Below are positions 46,061 to 57,525 of a stretch of 64,000 nt of DNA, in pieces. The DNA is taken from the NCBI RefSeq assembly GCF_037126465.1, contig NC_088203.1:78216168-78280167 (forward strand), given 5' to 3'. The notes beneath the pieces were generated by a model that ran no database searches, had not been told where the DNA came from, and saw only the letters and a list, made by a program, of their open reading frames with translations. The first letter of the stretch is position 1, and each line of letters begins with the position of its first letter. The stretch is from Ornithodoros turicata. Its lineage: Eukaryota; Arthropoda; Arachnida; Ixodida; Argasidae. The position numbers were made by a program, and so were the translations under genes.

Positions 46061-46261
46061 CGCTCTGGCAAATCACCCTATGGCCCTATGGCGATGAAGT
46101 GTCCGCTTCCGTCGACATCCAGGCCTCAGCTCGTGGCGCGGCAACAGCGTAGCGACTGACCACACGTCCTCTCCTTACGAGAGCCAGCGCTCAACTGACA
46201 AAAGCGCCTCTCCGCGGGCGCTACGCATGCGTGCGCTCCTAGCGCCTGGCACGTGGGGTCC

Positions 46262-47046
46262 CTAATAGCTATGTAGGGCCATTATTTTTCTGTCACAAGT
46301 TCTCACTAGAATGATGCTGTACGAGCTCATCCTGTGCACACTCACAGCATCCTTAACAAATGCATCCTTTTCCAAAATGCTCTCCGCGTCCAAAGCCTCT
46401 CCCGTCCCATAGCTGCACATGCATTTCTCGCAACAAATATAGTCACTTCGTCCCATGAAAGTGCTAAATTTTCTGATCCCATAGAAACGCCCCCTAACCT
46501 CGAGCACATGGACCTTACCCCGGTAGAGCGTGCAGGAATCCTGTCCGGTAGATATTGAACTCGTCTCCTCGTTGAACACGGAGATTTTGTTTTTTCGCTC
46601 CCACAGGGTAATGTCTTCATAAGTGACTGGGAAGCAGGGCGGCCAGTACGCTACACGCATCTCCAGATTTTAAGGATTCAGGTATTTGTGGTATTTGACA
46701 TAAAGCTTTGGTTTGGTCCGCAACAGATGCAAGTGTGCCAGCACGCTATACTTGAAACGCTCATGAACACTTCAAAAACTATACTTGTGAGAGTATTTGT
46801 TTTCCTTTTCAACATTTCAGGAAGCTCGATCGTGAACCCAATCCGCTTCGGTTTCAAACGCGTTTTTTTTAAAGTCGACACATTGAACGTCATTGGAGGC
46901 AAAACCATACCCTTCTCTCGCATAGTTTTCTATGTGTTGTGAGGACTCTGCGATGGCAACACTAACCATCTCTCTAACCACTAGACTAATTTGTGTTGGG
47001 CCCTCAAACATCATCTTCATGATTACGTTTTCATATTGCGGGGTTC
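46262..47046 (-). pseudogene. orphan minus-strand ORF cluster, possible Polinton-type PolB N-terminal fragment
   Basis: Minus-strand frames 47020-46817, 46923-46678 and 46660-46262 (132 codons) are adjacent and look like one coding region broken by frameshifts and a stop. The last frame has TLWERKNKISVFN, then HVLEVRGRFYGIRKFSTFMG and YICCEKCMCSYGTGEALDAE. An 'N-IS-V-F … HV-L … F--I+-FS … Y-C--C' pattern is what I associate with the N-terminal region of protein-primed DNA polymerase B of Polinton/Maverick elements and related DNA viruses. No exonuclease or polymerase palm motif is present, so this is an inference from a weak pattern. It is a fragment without a start, cut off on both sides. 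Confidence 0.3.
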
Positions 47047-47615
47047 ATGTCTAAACACGTCCAAACATATCCAAACACAGTAGAGAGAGAGTGAGAGGAA
47101 CTAGTGCGTCCTGGGACGACTTCGCTATACGACAGTTTGTGCGCCTTTCATATCGCAATGTTCTGGTCAAAACAAACCCATCCAAACATGTCCAAACACT
47201 TTCAAGGACGTTATAGAGCAAATGCTTGTGCATTTGTCCCATTGAAGCCCATGTATTTGGGTTTTCCGTACAGCGAAGTGCGTTTGCCCGTGTTCTCTGT
47301 GTTACGAAGTTCCGCGCGCGCTGAACACCGCTCCGATTCTCGGAAATAGTGCGACGTTCCGAACTTTCTGGAATTCAGGGCCATCCGGGGTGCCGGATGC
47401 ATCATATCCAGGTCGCTCCTTGTGTTGGAGAAGCCTGTACAAAGGAGAGGTGGTGAAAGGAGGACGCCGGGGGTTCAGTGACCGGCGCAACCGGCGTGCG
47501 CAACCAGCGTTCGACGAATGAGAAGGACGGAGGCCCCCTCCTCTCTTCCTACAGTTTACACCCACCGGTCAGTTGTCACTTTTGATTCCGCGTGCGAGTG
47601 GGTGAAGTGGACGCC

Positions 47616-49147
47616 ATGGCAAACGTGCTCAAGCGGAAATCGTTGTCCGTAGATGCCAAGGTGCAGATCATCAACGCAGTCGCCAAGGGTGAAAAGAAAA
47701 AGGACGTAGCTGCGAGGTTCGGAATCCCGGTGAATTCTTTGTCAACGATCCTGAAGGGCAAAGAGAACATCCTTGCAGCCGTCGCAGCGGGGACCAGCAC
47801 CACGAGGAAGAGGCTGAAGGTTGCACATTATGACGACGTCGACAAAGCAACGTTCACCTGGTTCTTGGAGATGCTTGCCTCACGTGTTCCACTCACCGGT
47901 GCTATCGTGTAACGTCAGGCTGTCAACTTCGCGAACATGCTTGGCTGCGACAACTTCAAGGCCAGCAGCGGCTGGTTAGAGAAATTCAAAAAAAGACATG
48001 CGATTGTCTGCAGAGTTCTGTGTGGCGAATCTCTTTCTGCCGACGTTGTTGGGGCTGCCACGTGGCAGGAAGAAGAACTGAAAGGAATCTTGGAGAAATA
48101 CCAGCCTAAAGACATCTACAACGCGGATGAGACCGCCTTGTTTTACCAGATGATGCCTGGACGCACTCTGACCCTGAAGGGACGCCGTTGTGAAGGTGGG
48201 ACTCAAAGTAAGCAACGGTTTTCCGTCCTTTTCTGTGTGAACATGGACAGCAGCGACAAGCGGCTAGCCAGAACCCTTACTGCTTTCGAGGAAGGAGGGT
48301 CCCGGTGATGTACGCCGCCAACCAAAAGGCGTGGATGTCGCGAGCAATTTTCAGTGAGTGGCTCCGGGACTTTGACCGTGAAATGGAAAAGCAGGGTCGG
48401 CATGTGTGCCTTCTGCTCGACAACTGCTCAGCGCACCATGTCGACCTCCATCTTACGAACGTGGAGCTGCGATTTTTCCCACCGAACTGCACATTGCTGA
48501 TCCGGCCACTGGATCAAGGCATTATAAGGAGTGTTAAGTGCGCCTATCGCGCACGTGTAGTGGACCGACTGCTGCTGGACATTCGATTCGGCAGAGAATC
48601 GAAAGTGGACGCCATCCAAGCCGTGGAGATGCTTGCAGCGAGCTGGTCTGCAACCAAACGCGAGGTCATCACAAACTGCTTCAGGAAGGCGGGGTTTGAG
48701 AGGACTGATGAGGCAGAAGACACCCCATGTGCTGACGTGGAGGAAGCTGAGCCAAGCGTTCTGGAAGACACTTCAGACGCGCTCGCTGTGCTCCAGCGAT
48801 GGGAAGAACTTCGAGAACAAGGTGGGGTGCCGGATGATGTTGCACTGGAGGACTTTTTGAACGCCGACTCAACGGCAGTATGCACAGAGGAGCTTAGTGA
48901 GGCCGACATCGTCGCCGGTCTGCGTCAGGATACACACGAGGACAGCGAGAGCGACACTGAAGAGGACATATGTGTGCCATCTGTTAGGGAGGTGCTCGAC
49001 TCTATTGACGTGCTTCGACGATACGCGGCATTGAACAAGGACCAGGAGGGCGCTCTGGCAGCGCTGGCAAGCTATGAACGGTCTGTGACACCGACGTTCT
49101 TCAAGACCGTGCAAAAGGGAGTAACTGACTATTTCTGTGCCAAATAA
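47616..49147 (+). pseudogene. Tigger/pogo transposase, broken by one stop and one frameshift
   Basis: From ATG 47616 (context GCCATGG) the frame gives an N-terminal helix-turn-helix of CENP-B type (MANVLKRKSLSVDAKVQIIN, DVAARFGIPVNSLSTILKGK), then TAA at 47910-47912. It continues in the same frame with the second DNA-binding helix region (WLEKFKKRH) and DDE domain: YNADETALFYQ holds the first Asp. A frameshift with a small deletion near 48260-48290 follows, then VMYAANQKAWMSR, LLLDNCSAHH (second Asp) and LIRPLDQGIIR (third Asp). A long acidic tail ends at TAA 49145, overlapping AATAAA. All three catalytic Asp remain, so decay is recent. Repairing it is not attempted here. Confidence 0.92.
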
Positions 49148-49251
49148 ATTGCTTCTTTCTCTTCCATAGTCTTGTTTTTTGTGCGTTATATTCCCGGGAA
49201 CTTCAGGCTACTGAACTGTAGTAACAACCACCGGAATTTAGCTAACGTTCT

Positions 49252-49323
49252 CTATAACGAAGTTCTCCATATAGCGAAGTTTTGCGATGTGTTTACCGAC
49301 TTCGTTACATAGAGGTTTAACTG
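49252..49323. repeat. right terminal repeat of the Tigger element
   Basis: TCTATAACGAAGTTCTCCAT and GACTTCGTTACATAGAGG then TTTAACTG followed by TA. It matches the style of the 44493 element's ends. The matching left end was not found upstream of 47616, so the copy is probably 5'-deleted. Confidence 0.75.
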
Positions 49324-49329
49324 TATAAC

Positions 49330-50990
49330 TGTCGAAGCGGTAGTTTGATTGTCATTCTCGTCTAACCTCCACCATGCTCAACTTGGAGGATCCTCATAAG
49401 TAATACCCATGACGTCATCATTGAAATGCTTGAAGAGTTTTGTTTACAGTTTACAACAATTTTGCGGCGCGTGAAGTTGTTTCTTCCCAGCTCACGTGTT
49501 TCGGTAGATTGGCAGCTTCTTCTGCACCAACTACAGAGGACTATGGTCTAAAGGTATGCTTCTTTACTCATTTTTATCCATTCTATAACAGATCACTTTT
49601 TTCAGAGCAAAAGCATTGGACGGACTGATTGTCACGGCCGTTTCTCTGCTGTCGGACAGTACCGTTCGACGTGCATTGTGAAGGACTTCGGCTCGTAAAA
49701 GAAGAAAAAGATGGAGAAGATGGACCATCAGTGTCACTCCCCAGTAAACCAGATATGTCTCAGAAACATCCACACAATATCCCACTTGGGATTTGGGATA
49801 TCCCAGGGACTAGGCTAAATAGCCCGTTGATGTCTCTGGGGCAGACAGCGGACCCGCATCTCTTCTGCATTTGCTGATCCAGGGAATGTTCCAGGAATGT
49901 CTCTCAGAGATATTTGGACATATAGAGGACATATACAGGACGTATTATATTATGTATTTTGCTGTTTTTTATTTTTTTTAGCTTTTATTTATATTATTAT
50001 TTTTATTTATTTATTATTTATTTTGATTTTTGTTTTGCTGATTTTGCGATCCGTTACAACGATACGCCTCGCCTGTTTGATGAAACTTCGGTTGGAGAAT
50101 GTCGATGGTGATGGCGAATTCCCGTGGAAAAGGTAAAATACGTTTTATTTTTCTTTTGACTATGGTGCGATACGTGATGAGTCGTTAAAGTATGATTAAA
50201 AAGGGTAAGGCTATGAGGGTATAAAATAAAATAATATTAATGGAGGAATGTGTGTGATAACTGATAAGTTCCACATCAAACGGGCCTACTTTACATGCGA
50301 ATGGCACATTAGAATGTAAAAATAAAATACAGTGCCAACAAATTGGGCGCGCAGTATGTTGACTAAAGACGCAACGGCTTTTCCATTCGTGATAAAGGTT
50401 GACAATATGTTGAAGGTACAATGTGGAATCCACGCAATATTTGCTGCGTAAATCCTCAGTTGAGTGGCTCGTGGAAAACCAACGTTGTTCTTTATGCTCA
50501 CAATCCACCATTGACCACGTACAGCTGAAACAGCGTTGATTCAGCACTATCTGTTTACATACAACATTAGTCAACATTAGACAACGTAGATTCTACGTTA
50601 CACCATCAGCCTCTGTTGACTGGCAGCTTATTCTGCGAGAGCTATTTTATTTGTTCTGTTGGAACTGTCCGCCACGCATGTTCCGGTCCCGTCGTGTGGC
50701 CGCCGCCGGCCTAAGCGTGTCTTCGCCGTGGTTTGCTGGTTTGCTCCCTGTAGATTTACGTCGCGAGTCAACTATGACTGCTGTGACTGTGTTTGTCTAC
50801 TTTTATCCTTGTGTCTATGTGTTAAATCCGGAGGTCGTACTCAAGCTGCAGCAACCGCCGATATTATCAGCGTGTCGAATCGTCTGAGAAAATTTGTTCT
50901 TGCGCTATGCAAATAGTCCGACTATAACAGTTACGTGCCGTTTTTGACTGCGTACTGAAAATGTGTATTCTTATGACCATAGTGTTTGGC
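49330..50990. other. no gene recognised
   Basis: Contains a TTTATTTATTT-rich tract (about 49960-50040) and a segment at 49790-49940 with repeated GGGATATCCCAGGGA/GGAATGTC words that resembles 28000-28145. Open frames are short. Confidence 0.4.
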
Positions 50991-50999
50991 ACACGAACG

Positions 51000-51210
51000 C
51001 GCCTCGATATGCAGAATTATTACGAGAATTGCTTGTTGACTTCACTTACATGAAGGGGTACAGGTGCATGGTACGTGAGACCTGCCTTTGGAGTAAACTA
51101 TTTAAGTCAGTTCAGCACCTGCCATAACGAATCCCATTGGAATATGGTCAAGCGAGTGCTGCACTACTTGAGTGGACGAAGCCGAATCGTGCGGGCGTAC
51201 GATTTTTTTG
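51000..51210 (+). pseudogene. Copia retrotransposon, left fragment (end of RT domain)
   Basis: A frame at 51068-51200 reads RPAFGVNYLSQFSTCHNESH then WNMVKRVLHYLSG, the conserved Ty1/copia block between reverse transcriptase and RNase H. Just before it a more decayed stretch reads YAELLRELLVDF. The element is cut here by the LINE and resumes at about 56740. Confidence 0.85.
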
Positions 51211-51343
51211 CTCCTGATTCCTGCGAATTACTCATAGCTATTGTCAGGGGATTATTTCGGGTATCCTCTATATTGCAAGCCGACACTGCGCATTGGACTC
51301 GGGCGAGCTGCCCACTCCCCGGCGCGCCCCTTGTCTTGAAGTC

Positions 51344-52665
51344 ATGGATTCCTCTACTGAAGACGCGAACAGCTCCGAACCTGGCTCTCCCGCGAGCAGC
51401 CACACTGTCAAGAGAGGTGCCTCTTCAACCGGCCACTCCACTCTCGAGTCGTCCGATGAGGATCAACCTTTCAAATATGTTGTCAAACGGGCTCGAAAGA
51501 CAAGCAAACGCAACATCAAACGCATCACCTTGCTCGAGGGAACCACAGTCATTTTTGCGTCACTGGAGCGGGAATCGAACCTAGCTAAGCTCAACCACTT
51601 AAAGCTCTCGCAATTCCTCACTTCTGAGCTCCCTGGGAGAATTAAGGAGATTCGGCCGAACCACGCTAAGAACATTATAGCGGTGGATGCTGTTGCCCCT
51701 GCTGCGTAATTAGCCCTCCTGCAGCTGAATCGCATATGTTCCACACCTGTCCGTGCCTATGAGCCCTGCCCGTTCAACTCATGCTATGGCGTCCTTTTGG
51801 GAGTTGATACATCCATCTCCGACAGCCAAATTATGGAGGCCATTCAGTCCGACCCTCCTCTAATAGCAGCCAGAAGAATAAGACGGGACACTGGTGCGGT
51901 GAGGCTAACGTTCCTTGGGCCGAAACTTCCCAAGGGTGGCAGCTTTCACCTCCTGATCATGCAAGTTCGTGATTACTTACCGCGCACGGTTCAGTGCAAC
52001 AACTGCCTTCACTACGGTCATGGGGCTGCATGCTGTAGCCAACGGAAAATATGGCCTAACTGCGGGCCCTCCCACGAGAGCCCGATGTGCCCTGAATCCA
52101 AACCCACTTGCATAAACTGCAAAGGGCGTCCTGTCGCCACATCAAAAGGGACTGCCCATCCCTAAAGTTGCAACGACACATCGCCAGGGAACGCTTTCGC
52201 TCCAATAGCAGCTACCGAGAGGCGAAGGCTGAAGTCCTGCTCACAAAGCGTCGCAACGAACCTAAGGCAATGGGTATACGAAAGTCTCAGGAGAAGCCTT
52301 CACACAGGTGTGTACAATCCGCTTCTAAGAGCCTCCAGGCGTCGCAGCGACAGATCGTTTGGGCGGAAACTGAGTTTCCCCCTCTAGGCCCTGTCGACCG
52401 TCCAGAGGAAAACGATGCATCCCCGGCACAACCCCATGGAAAGAAGAGCGACCCTCCGCTCCCTCTCCATTCCCAGCCAGCCTACCGTAAGGTGTTAGAC
52501 CGTCTAGAAGGCGCAGATCTGCCCATGGTCATCATCCAGCTTCTCTTTGCTGCACTGAAGGCTATCGTCTCGGCAGTTCCTGAATGTACTGCTCTAGCAG
52601 AAATCCAATCGGTCCTCCAACTCGAAGCCGTGATAGCACCCCTGCGTCTCCCCGGCAGCAGGCAT
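51344..52665 (+). pseudogene. LINE ORF1 (gag-like, CCHC zinc knuckles)
   Basis: ATG 51344 opens a Ser-rich N-terminus and a basic stretch. TAA 51707 interrupts the frame, which then continues through SDPPLIAARRIRRDTGAVRL to the knuckles CNNCLHYGHGAACC and CINCKG, followed by a frameshift near 52130. The rest (52131-52665) is Ser/Arg/Pro-rich with AETEFPPLG and ends at TAA 52663. It would bind the element's RNA. Confidence 0.8.
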
Positions 52666-52734
52666 TAACAACACCAGCTTTCGTACATCGATCGGCGGAC
52701 AGTTATGACCGAACTTAGAAAAAAGAGAGCGTTC

Positions 52735-53600
52735 CTTCCCCGCATCCTTCAATAGAATGCCAGAAGCTTGATTCATGAACAGGCCGATCTCAAACTCCTT
52801 TTACGGAAGATGGACTTTGATGTGTTAGCGATACAAGAGAGCCTTACCCAACCATCATTCAAGATACCGCCGTTTGTCTCCTACAGCGCCAAGGGCCACC
52901 ATGCGGACGGCCTCCCGCGGGCATCGCTATTTGTCAAACGGTCCATTGCCCAGGCTGAAACTGACCTATCCCACCTTTGCTCTTCAACTGAGGAATACTA
53001 TGTTGGGCGTCTACTGAAGGCTGGCTCCAAGTCAGTGACTGTCATATCTGTATACCAGAGGGGTCATGCTCCGCCCAACGTCGAGTCTCTCAAGGCTCTG
53101 CGGCTTGTTTGTCCAGGTCCTCTATTTGTGTGCGGAGATTTCAATGCGAGCCACAGTCTCTGGGGTGGTCGACGAAACTGCAGACGTGGTAATTCCATTG
53201 TTAATTACCTCTCCTCCAGCGACCTCGTGGTGCTCAACACCGGCTCTCCAACATATATGCGTTTGCCGCGCTACCTAAATGCCATCGATTTGACTCTGGT
53301 CTCTCCTGATGTCACCCTAAAGTGGGAAGCCGAGCCTGACACATAGGGTTCAGATCATTTCCCCATTCTGCTTTCGCGTCCGAGTCGTAGTAACGGCCCC
53401 AGGAAAACGAACACTACTACCAACTGGGTGAAGTTCAGGGAAGGACTGATCGGCTCTACGGCAGATACCTTGCTCGACTCTGTAAAGGCGTCCTTGGCTA
53501 ATAGTTCAAAAGCAGTATCCTACCTGGCCAGTATGCCTGCCCCCTGACCTCCGATACCTCAACCTCCGTGCTGCGCGGCGTCGAGCACAGCGACTCTGAG
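52735..53600 (+). pseudogene. LINE ORF2 endonuclease domain
   Basis: APE-type motifs in order: RILQ*NARSL (the usual Trp is TAG), FDVLAIQESL, VISVYQRG, FVCGDFNASHSLWG, AIDLTLVSP and, after a TAG at 53344, GSDHFPILL. The catalytic DFNA and SDH remain but stops break the frame. Confidence 0.85.
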
Positions 53601-53619
53601 AACCGGCCTTCAGGCCGAC

Positions 53620-55070
53620 TGGGTCGCTTACAGGCGTGTTTGTGCTGCTCATAGATGGTATACCTTGAAGTTAAGGCGGACTCAATGGAGACAGTTCAGC
53701 GAGTCCCTCAATGCCCATACTCCAACAACGAAGGTTTGGCATACCCTGCGAGCAATCGAAAGCCTGTCGACCCGCTTGTCACGTTATCGGTAGCGTCTAA
53801 CAGGGAGCCCAAGGACATAGCCGAAGACTATGCCAGTGATCTAGCTCGCGTCGCAAGTTGCAGTGCCCAACGCCTTTCTCCTAGCCACACTGTAGCAAAC
53901 GGTTCCCCAGCGGACGACGACCTCACAATGTTCGAGCTGAAGTCCGCCATCCAAGGCTTAAAGCGGCGCAGTCCAGCTGGCCCGGACGGGATCCCTAACC
54001 AGGCCCTCAAGAACCTAGGTGATGACTAGCTCGACGCTCTGCTCCAACTATATAACAACGTCTAGACCTCTGGATGCATCCCATCTGATTGGAAACATGC
54101 TCGAGTAATACCCGTCCTAGAGCCGGGGAGGCCACCGAGCCAATTGTCCTCTTACCGTCCCATTGCTCTAACCTCGTGCGTTGGCAAATGATTGGAGCCT
54201 ATAATTCACAAAAGGCTGGTTTGGGTCCTGGAGCGAGGCAATTGCTTCCCAGATCACATTACAGCATTTCGGAAGGGCTGGAGCGCGTCTGACGCAATCG
54301 CTGAAGTGGCTACTAGCCTGAAGCAAGCGAGAGAGTCCAATGAGTTTGCTCTCGCTTTCTTCATTGATGTGAAGAAGGCATACGACTCGGTAACGTACTC
54401 GGCATGTTTCGCTGCGCTCGAAGCAGGTCGAGTCACTGGCCGCCTGCTGGGATACCTATGTGACTTTCTATCTAACAGAACGTTTGACGTCTCCGTCCGC
54501 GGGTGTACTAGCTCTGTGAAGAAGTTTGAGCGAGGAGTCCCACAAGGCAGTGTTCTATCACCTATACTATTCAACCTAATCATGGCCGGGGTTCACCGAG
54601 GAATCCGCCCTACACCGTACGCGCTTCATCTCACCGTCTACGCGGGTGACATCTGCCTCCGCATCGTGGGAACGGACAAGGAGAAAGTTCGTGACACAGC
54701 TGATATTGCCTTGAACGGGCTCAATGCAGCGCTGCTTGCGAGAGGGCTGGAAGCGTCGCCAGAGAAGTCAAAATGCATGGTCTGCATTCCCCGTGGAAAG
54801 TACGCCGGCAAGGACTTCCCAAGCCTCAGCATTAACAACACTCCCATCCCAAGGTGCGCGTCATGTAAATATCTTGGTGTCACCATCGATAGCACACTAC
54901 GCTGGTCTAAGCAAGCGAACGAGACTATCTGCAAGGGAAAGAAAACGCTCAACCTGCTTCGCAGAATCAGCGGTAAATCATGGGGCTGCAAGGCGCGGTC
55001 ATTGGTCACCCTTCACAAAGCCCTGATCTTGTCACGCATTCTCTACGTGGCGCGACCTCGCGCATCGTAG
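53620..55070 (+). pseudogene. LINE ORF2 reverse transcriptase domain
   Basis: Motifs: AGPDGIPNQALKNL, a broken PSQLSSYRPIALTSCVGK, ALAFFIDVKKAYDSV (catalytic Asp), GVPQGSVLSPILFNLIM and the active-site box, here VYAGDICL instead of YADD. CKYLGVTIDSTLRW and LRRISGK follow. The Asp-to-Gly change in the active site plus stops shows it is dead. Confidence 0.92.
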
Positions 55071-55499
55071 ACCTCGTAGACCTCGCGCCTACGCAATGGC
55101 AGGCCCTTGAGCGCCTTCACCGCGCCGGAATAAGAACTGCGCTTGGTCTCCCAACCTTCTCTAGCGTCACCCAAATGTACCTGGAAGCTAAGGAGAAGCC
55201 TATTAGTGTCCACTCTGAGCTCAAAGGACTCCAGTTTCTGGATAATGCATCAACATCTATCAACAAGCATTCCCTCTTCACCGACCTCGAACAAAGGACA
55301 CACACATCCCTAGGACGCCTGGCTAGTGCCACCCGCTCTCTAGCCAACAGGGGGCTCTTCCTCGGCCCCCAGCTAGTCCACCTACGCCGCCGTGGCTGGA
55401 GTTCGTGCCCGCAACAACGCTTCACATCCCGGGTCTACGGAAGAAGAGCGAGTCCAGCCCCCTGGTGGCCAGGATGGCGGCTGAGAACCTGATAAGCGA

Positions 55500-56507
55500 C
55501 GTCTATCACATACATACTCTGGTGTTCACGGTGTGCTCCATTGACCACCGTTCCGAGAGCGCTACCAGTGCGTACTACATCCCGTCAATGAACATGGCCT
55601 GGCAAGGGAAATCAGTTCGTTACCCAATCTCATCTACGACGGCCGAACTCCTGGCCTTGTTACACGCAGCTGCTGCGGTTCAAGTCGCCGGAATAACTAA
55701 GGCCGTTTTGCTTACGGACTCCAGAAGTGCCCTCAACAACGTGATGAACCCCATGTGTGGTCGCATCCTAGCCCGATGTATAAGGTGGTCGTGTGCCCAG
55801 CATAGGCTAACCGGAGGTGAGCTTACGCTCCAATGGATCCCGTCTCATGTCGGCATCAGAGGCAACGAACGAGCGGACCAGCTAGCTTCCTCAGCACACC
55901 ACAGCTGCAGCCCATCCTTACCAGTCCCGGCCGACACTGACAGGCGCATTGTCGTCAACAACAACAACATAGATGAATGGATGATGATGATGTGGGATGT
56001 TTCCCTGCGTTGAGTGCAGGACCCTACCCCATTCCAAAGAGGTTCATATGAGAGGATGACGAGGGAAGGAAATCCCTACAGTTCGTGAAGGAGGCCGGTG
56101 GCCCTCAGATTGTCGTCAAACAGCTAGTTGAGGTGCGTCATCCTGACATACAGGACATCATGCAGAATCACCGACCCTCTCTTCCCACGAAAGATCTTCC
56201 CCGTGGTATGCAGACAATGCTCCATCGATTACGCACGGGATCTGCGTTCACGAACTCGCAACTGTTCAAGATCGGCTCCAGGGAGGACCCCAGTTGTGGA
56301 CACTGTAATCATCCGGAGACTATCGCCCATATTCTGACAGAATGCCGTGCATACCATACTATGCGGGAAACTCATCTTCCCCACGCCAGGCCTGGAATAC
56401 TGACGGACGTTCTCTTTCCCGAAGGTTCTTGTGCGGAACGACTTTCAAAAACTCGCGCCCTCGTGCGCTTTCTTCAAGAAACGGGCCTAGCGGAAAGACC
56501 ACTCTAG
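55500..56507 (+). pseudogene. LINE ORF2 RNase H and C-terminal zinc knuckle
   Basis: AELLALLHAAAAVQ, AVLLTDSRSALNNV, LQWIPSHVGIRGNERADQLA mark RNase H; the first catalytic Asp position near 55517 (usually YTDGS) is altered. After a stop near 56013 the frame resumes at 56085 and ends with CGHCNHPETIAHILTEC, the terminal knuckle. Confidence 0.88.
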
Positions 56508-56739
56508 TACACCTACAGTGTGCCTCCGTCCCCTCAGTATCAGTCATCCTGCCTATGCATCACTTTGAAGTCCTGTACTCCCCTCTCCCACTTTCCTTTT
56601 TTTTTTGGCTATAGTCGTGACGATGCCCACTTGAGTGCGGCCAACAACGGCAAGCTACCTCGACCCCCCCCCCCCCCAACTTCAGTGGAACAAAAAGCAC
56701 AAGGATTAGGTATAGCGCTTCCGGGTCTCCAGTCCTTGG

Positions 56740-57248
56740 CTTTATACCGATGCAAACTGGAACGAAAATGGGAACGGCAAGTCCAGTGGCTATATTTTCG
56801 TTCTGTCACGAGGTGCTGTCAGCTGGAGGACAACCACGCAGCAGGCAATAGCTTTCGACCTGTGAAGCGGAGTATCTTGCACTAATCGGAGGAATGAAAG
56901 AGGGAAAATGGCTGAAAATGTTTTTGTGGGAACTGGATTTTCACAAGTACTGTCCCTCCGAGTTTCAGATGCGCTGTGACAGTCAGTCGGCGATAAAACT
57001 AGTTGACCTACGTTTCCATTTTTTTCTTTCTATTTCTATTCTATTCTAGTTGAAAATCCAGTTTTTCACCAACGCTCCAAACATATTGAGCTGAAATATC
57101 TGTATGCTCGATACGAGGTGGAAAGCAGGAACTTCAGACTATCGTTTTTGTCCCGACAGATTCCGTGATTGCGGACTCTCTCACGAAGCCTGTGCCAAGC
57201 GGTAAAAACGTGTTGTGTGCAAGAGGCTTCGGACTCGGTATCACCTGA
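56740..57248 (+). pseudogene. Copia retrotransposon, right fragment (RNase H)
   Basis: The frame reads LYTDANWNENGNGKSSGYIF, then VSWRTTTQQA and, after a frameshift near 56850, LSTCEAEYLALIGGMKEGKW. CDSQSAIKLV follows, then a 47-bp insertion, then NPVFHQRSKHIELKYLYARY, another frameshift and TIVFVPTDSVIADSLTKPVP to TGA 57246. These are the RNase H motifs of Ty1/copia. The adjacent 3' LTR confirms the element. Confidence 0.93.
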
Positions 57249-57339
57249 CTGTCAATGTTTAATTAGTTTGGTGTTTTTCTTGGTTTTGTTGCACTTGTCT
57301 CGATCGTCTTTCGTTTATCAGCCGGTTTGATGGGGAGTA

Positions 57340-57525
57340 TGTTGCCATATATCCACCCGCCTGATAACATGCCTTCATAATTAACGTTGAGCATCCTCGT
57401 CATCATATGTTTCTCTCATGTGTTTTTCTCTAATAAACGGCTGGCCGATGCTGCGCTTGCGCAATCTCATTCTCTGGGACCCTCAGCAGCGAAGCACACG
57501 GATCTGGCTGTCCTTCCTTACAACA
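57340..57525 (+). repeat. probable Copia 3' LTR
   Basis: It directly follows a purine tract (GATGGGGAGTA), starts TGTTG and ends CAACA, the inverted ends expected of a Copia LTR. It contains AATAAA at 57432-57437. About 186 bp. No 5' LTR is visible upstream of 51 kb, so the element is 5'-truncated. Confidence 0.7.

Larger units (their letters stand above)
51211..56735 (+). mobile_element. full-length but decayed LINE with gag-like ORF1, APE, RT and RNase H
   Basis: About 5.5 kb inserted into a Copia element. The order is 5' leader, ORF1 (51344-52665), ORF2 with apurinic endonuclease, reverse transcriptase, RNase H and a C-terminal CCHC knuckle, then a pyrimidine-rich 3' region (T10 near 56599, C15 near 56666). 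RNase H in ORF2 places it in the I/R1/LOA-like group; the exact clade needs a tree. Several stops and frameshifts make it inactive. Exact ends are uncertain by tens of bases. Confidence 0.85.

Noticed and set aside
47910..47912. Programmed stop readthrough in the Tigger transposase
   Set aside because: A frameshift with a deletion further on shows ordinary decay, so no recoding mechanism is needed.
49943..50040. AT-rich tract as a replication origin or matrix attachment site
   Set aside because: Base composition alone does not support it; it looks like TTTA microsatellite expansion.
57002..57049. GT…AG intron in the Copia RNase H
   Set aside because: Removal of 48 bases breaks the frame, and the 8-bp flanking duplication better explains it as an insertion.
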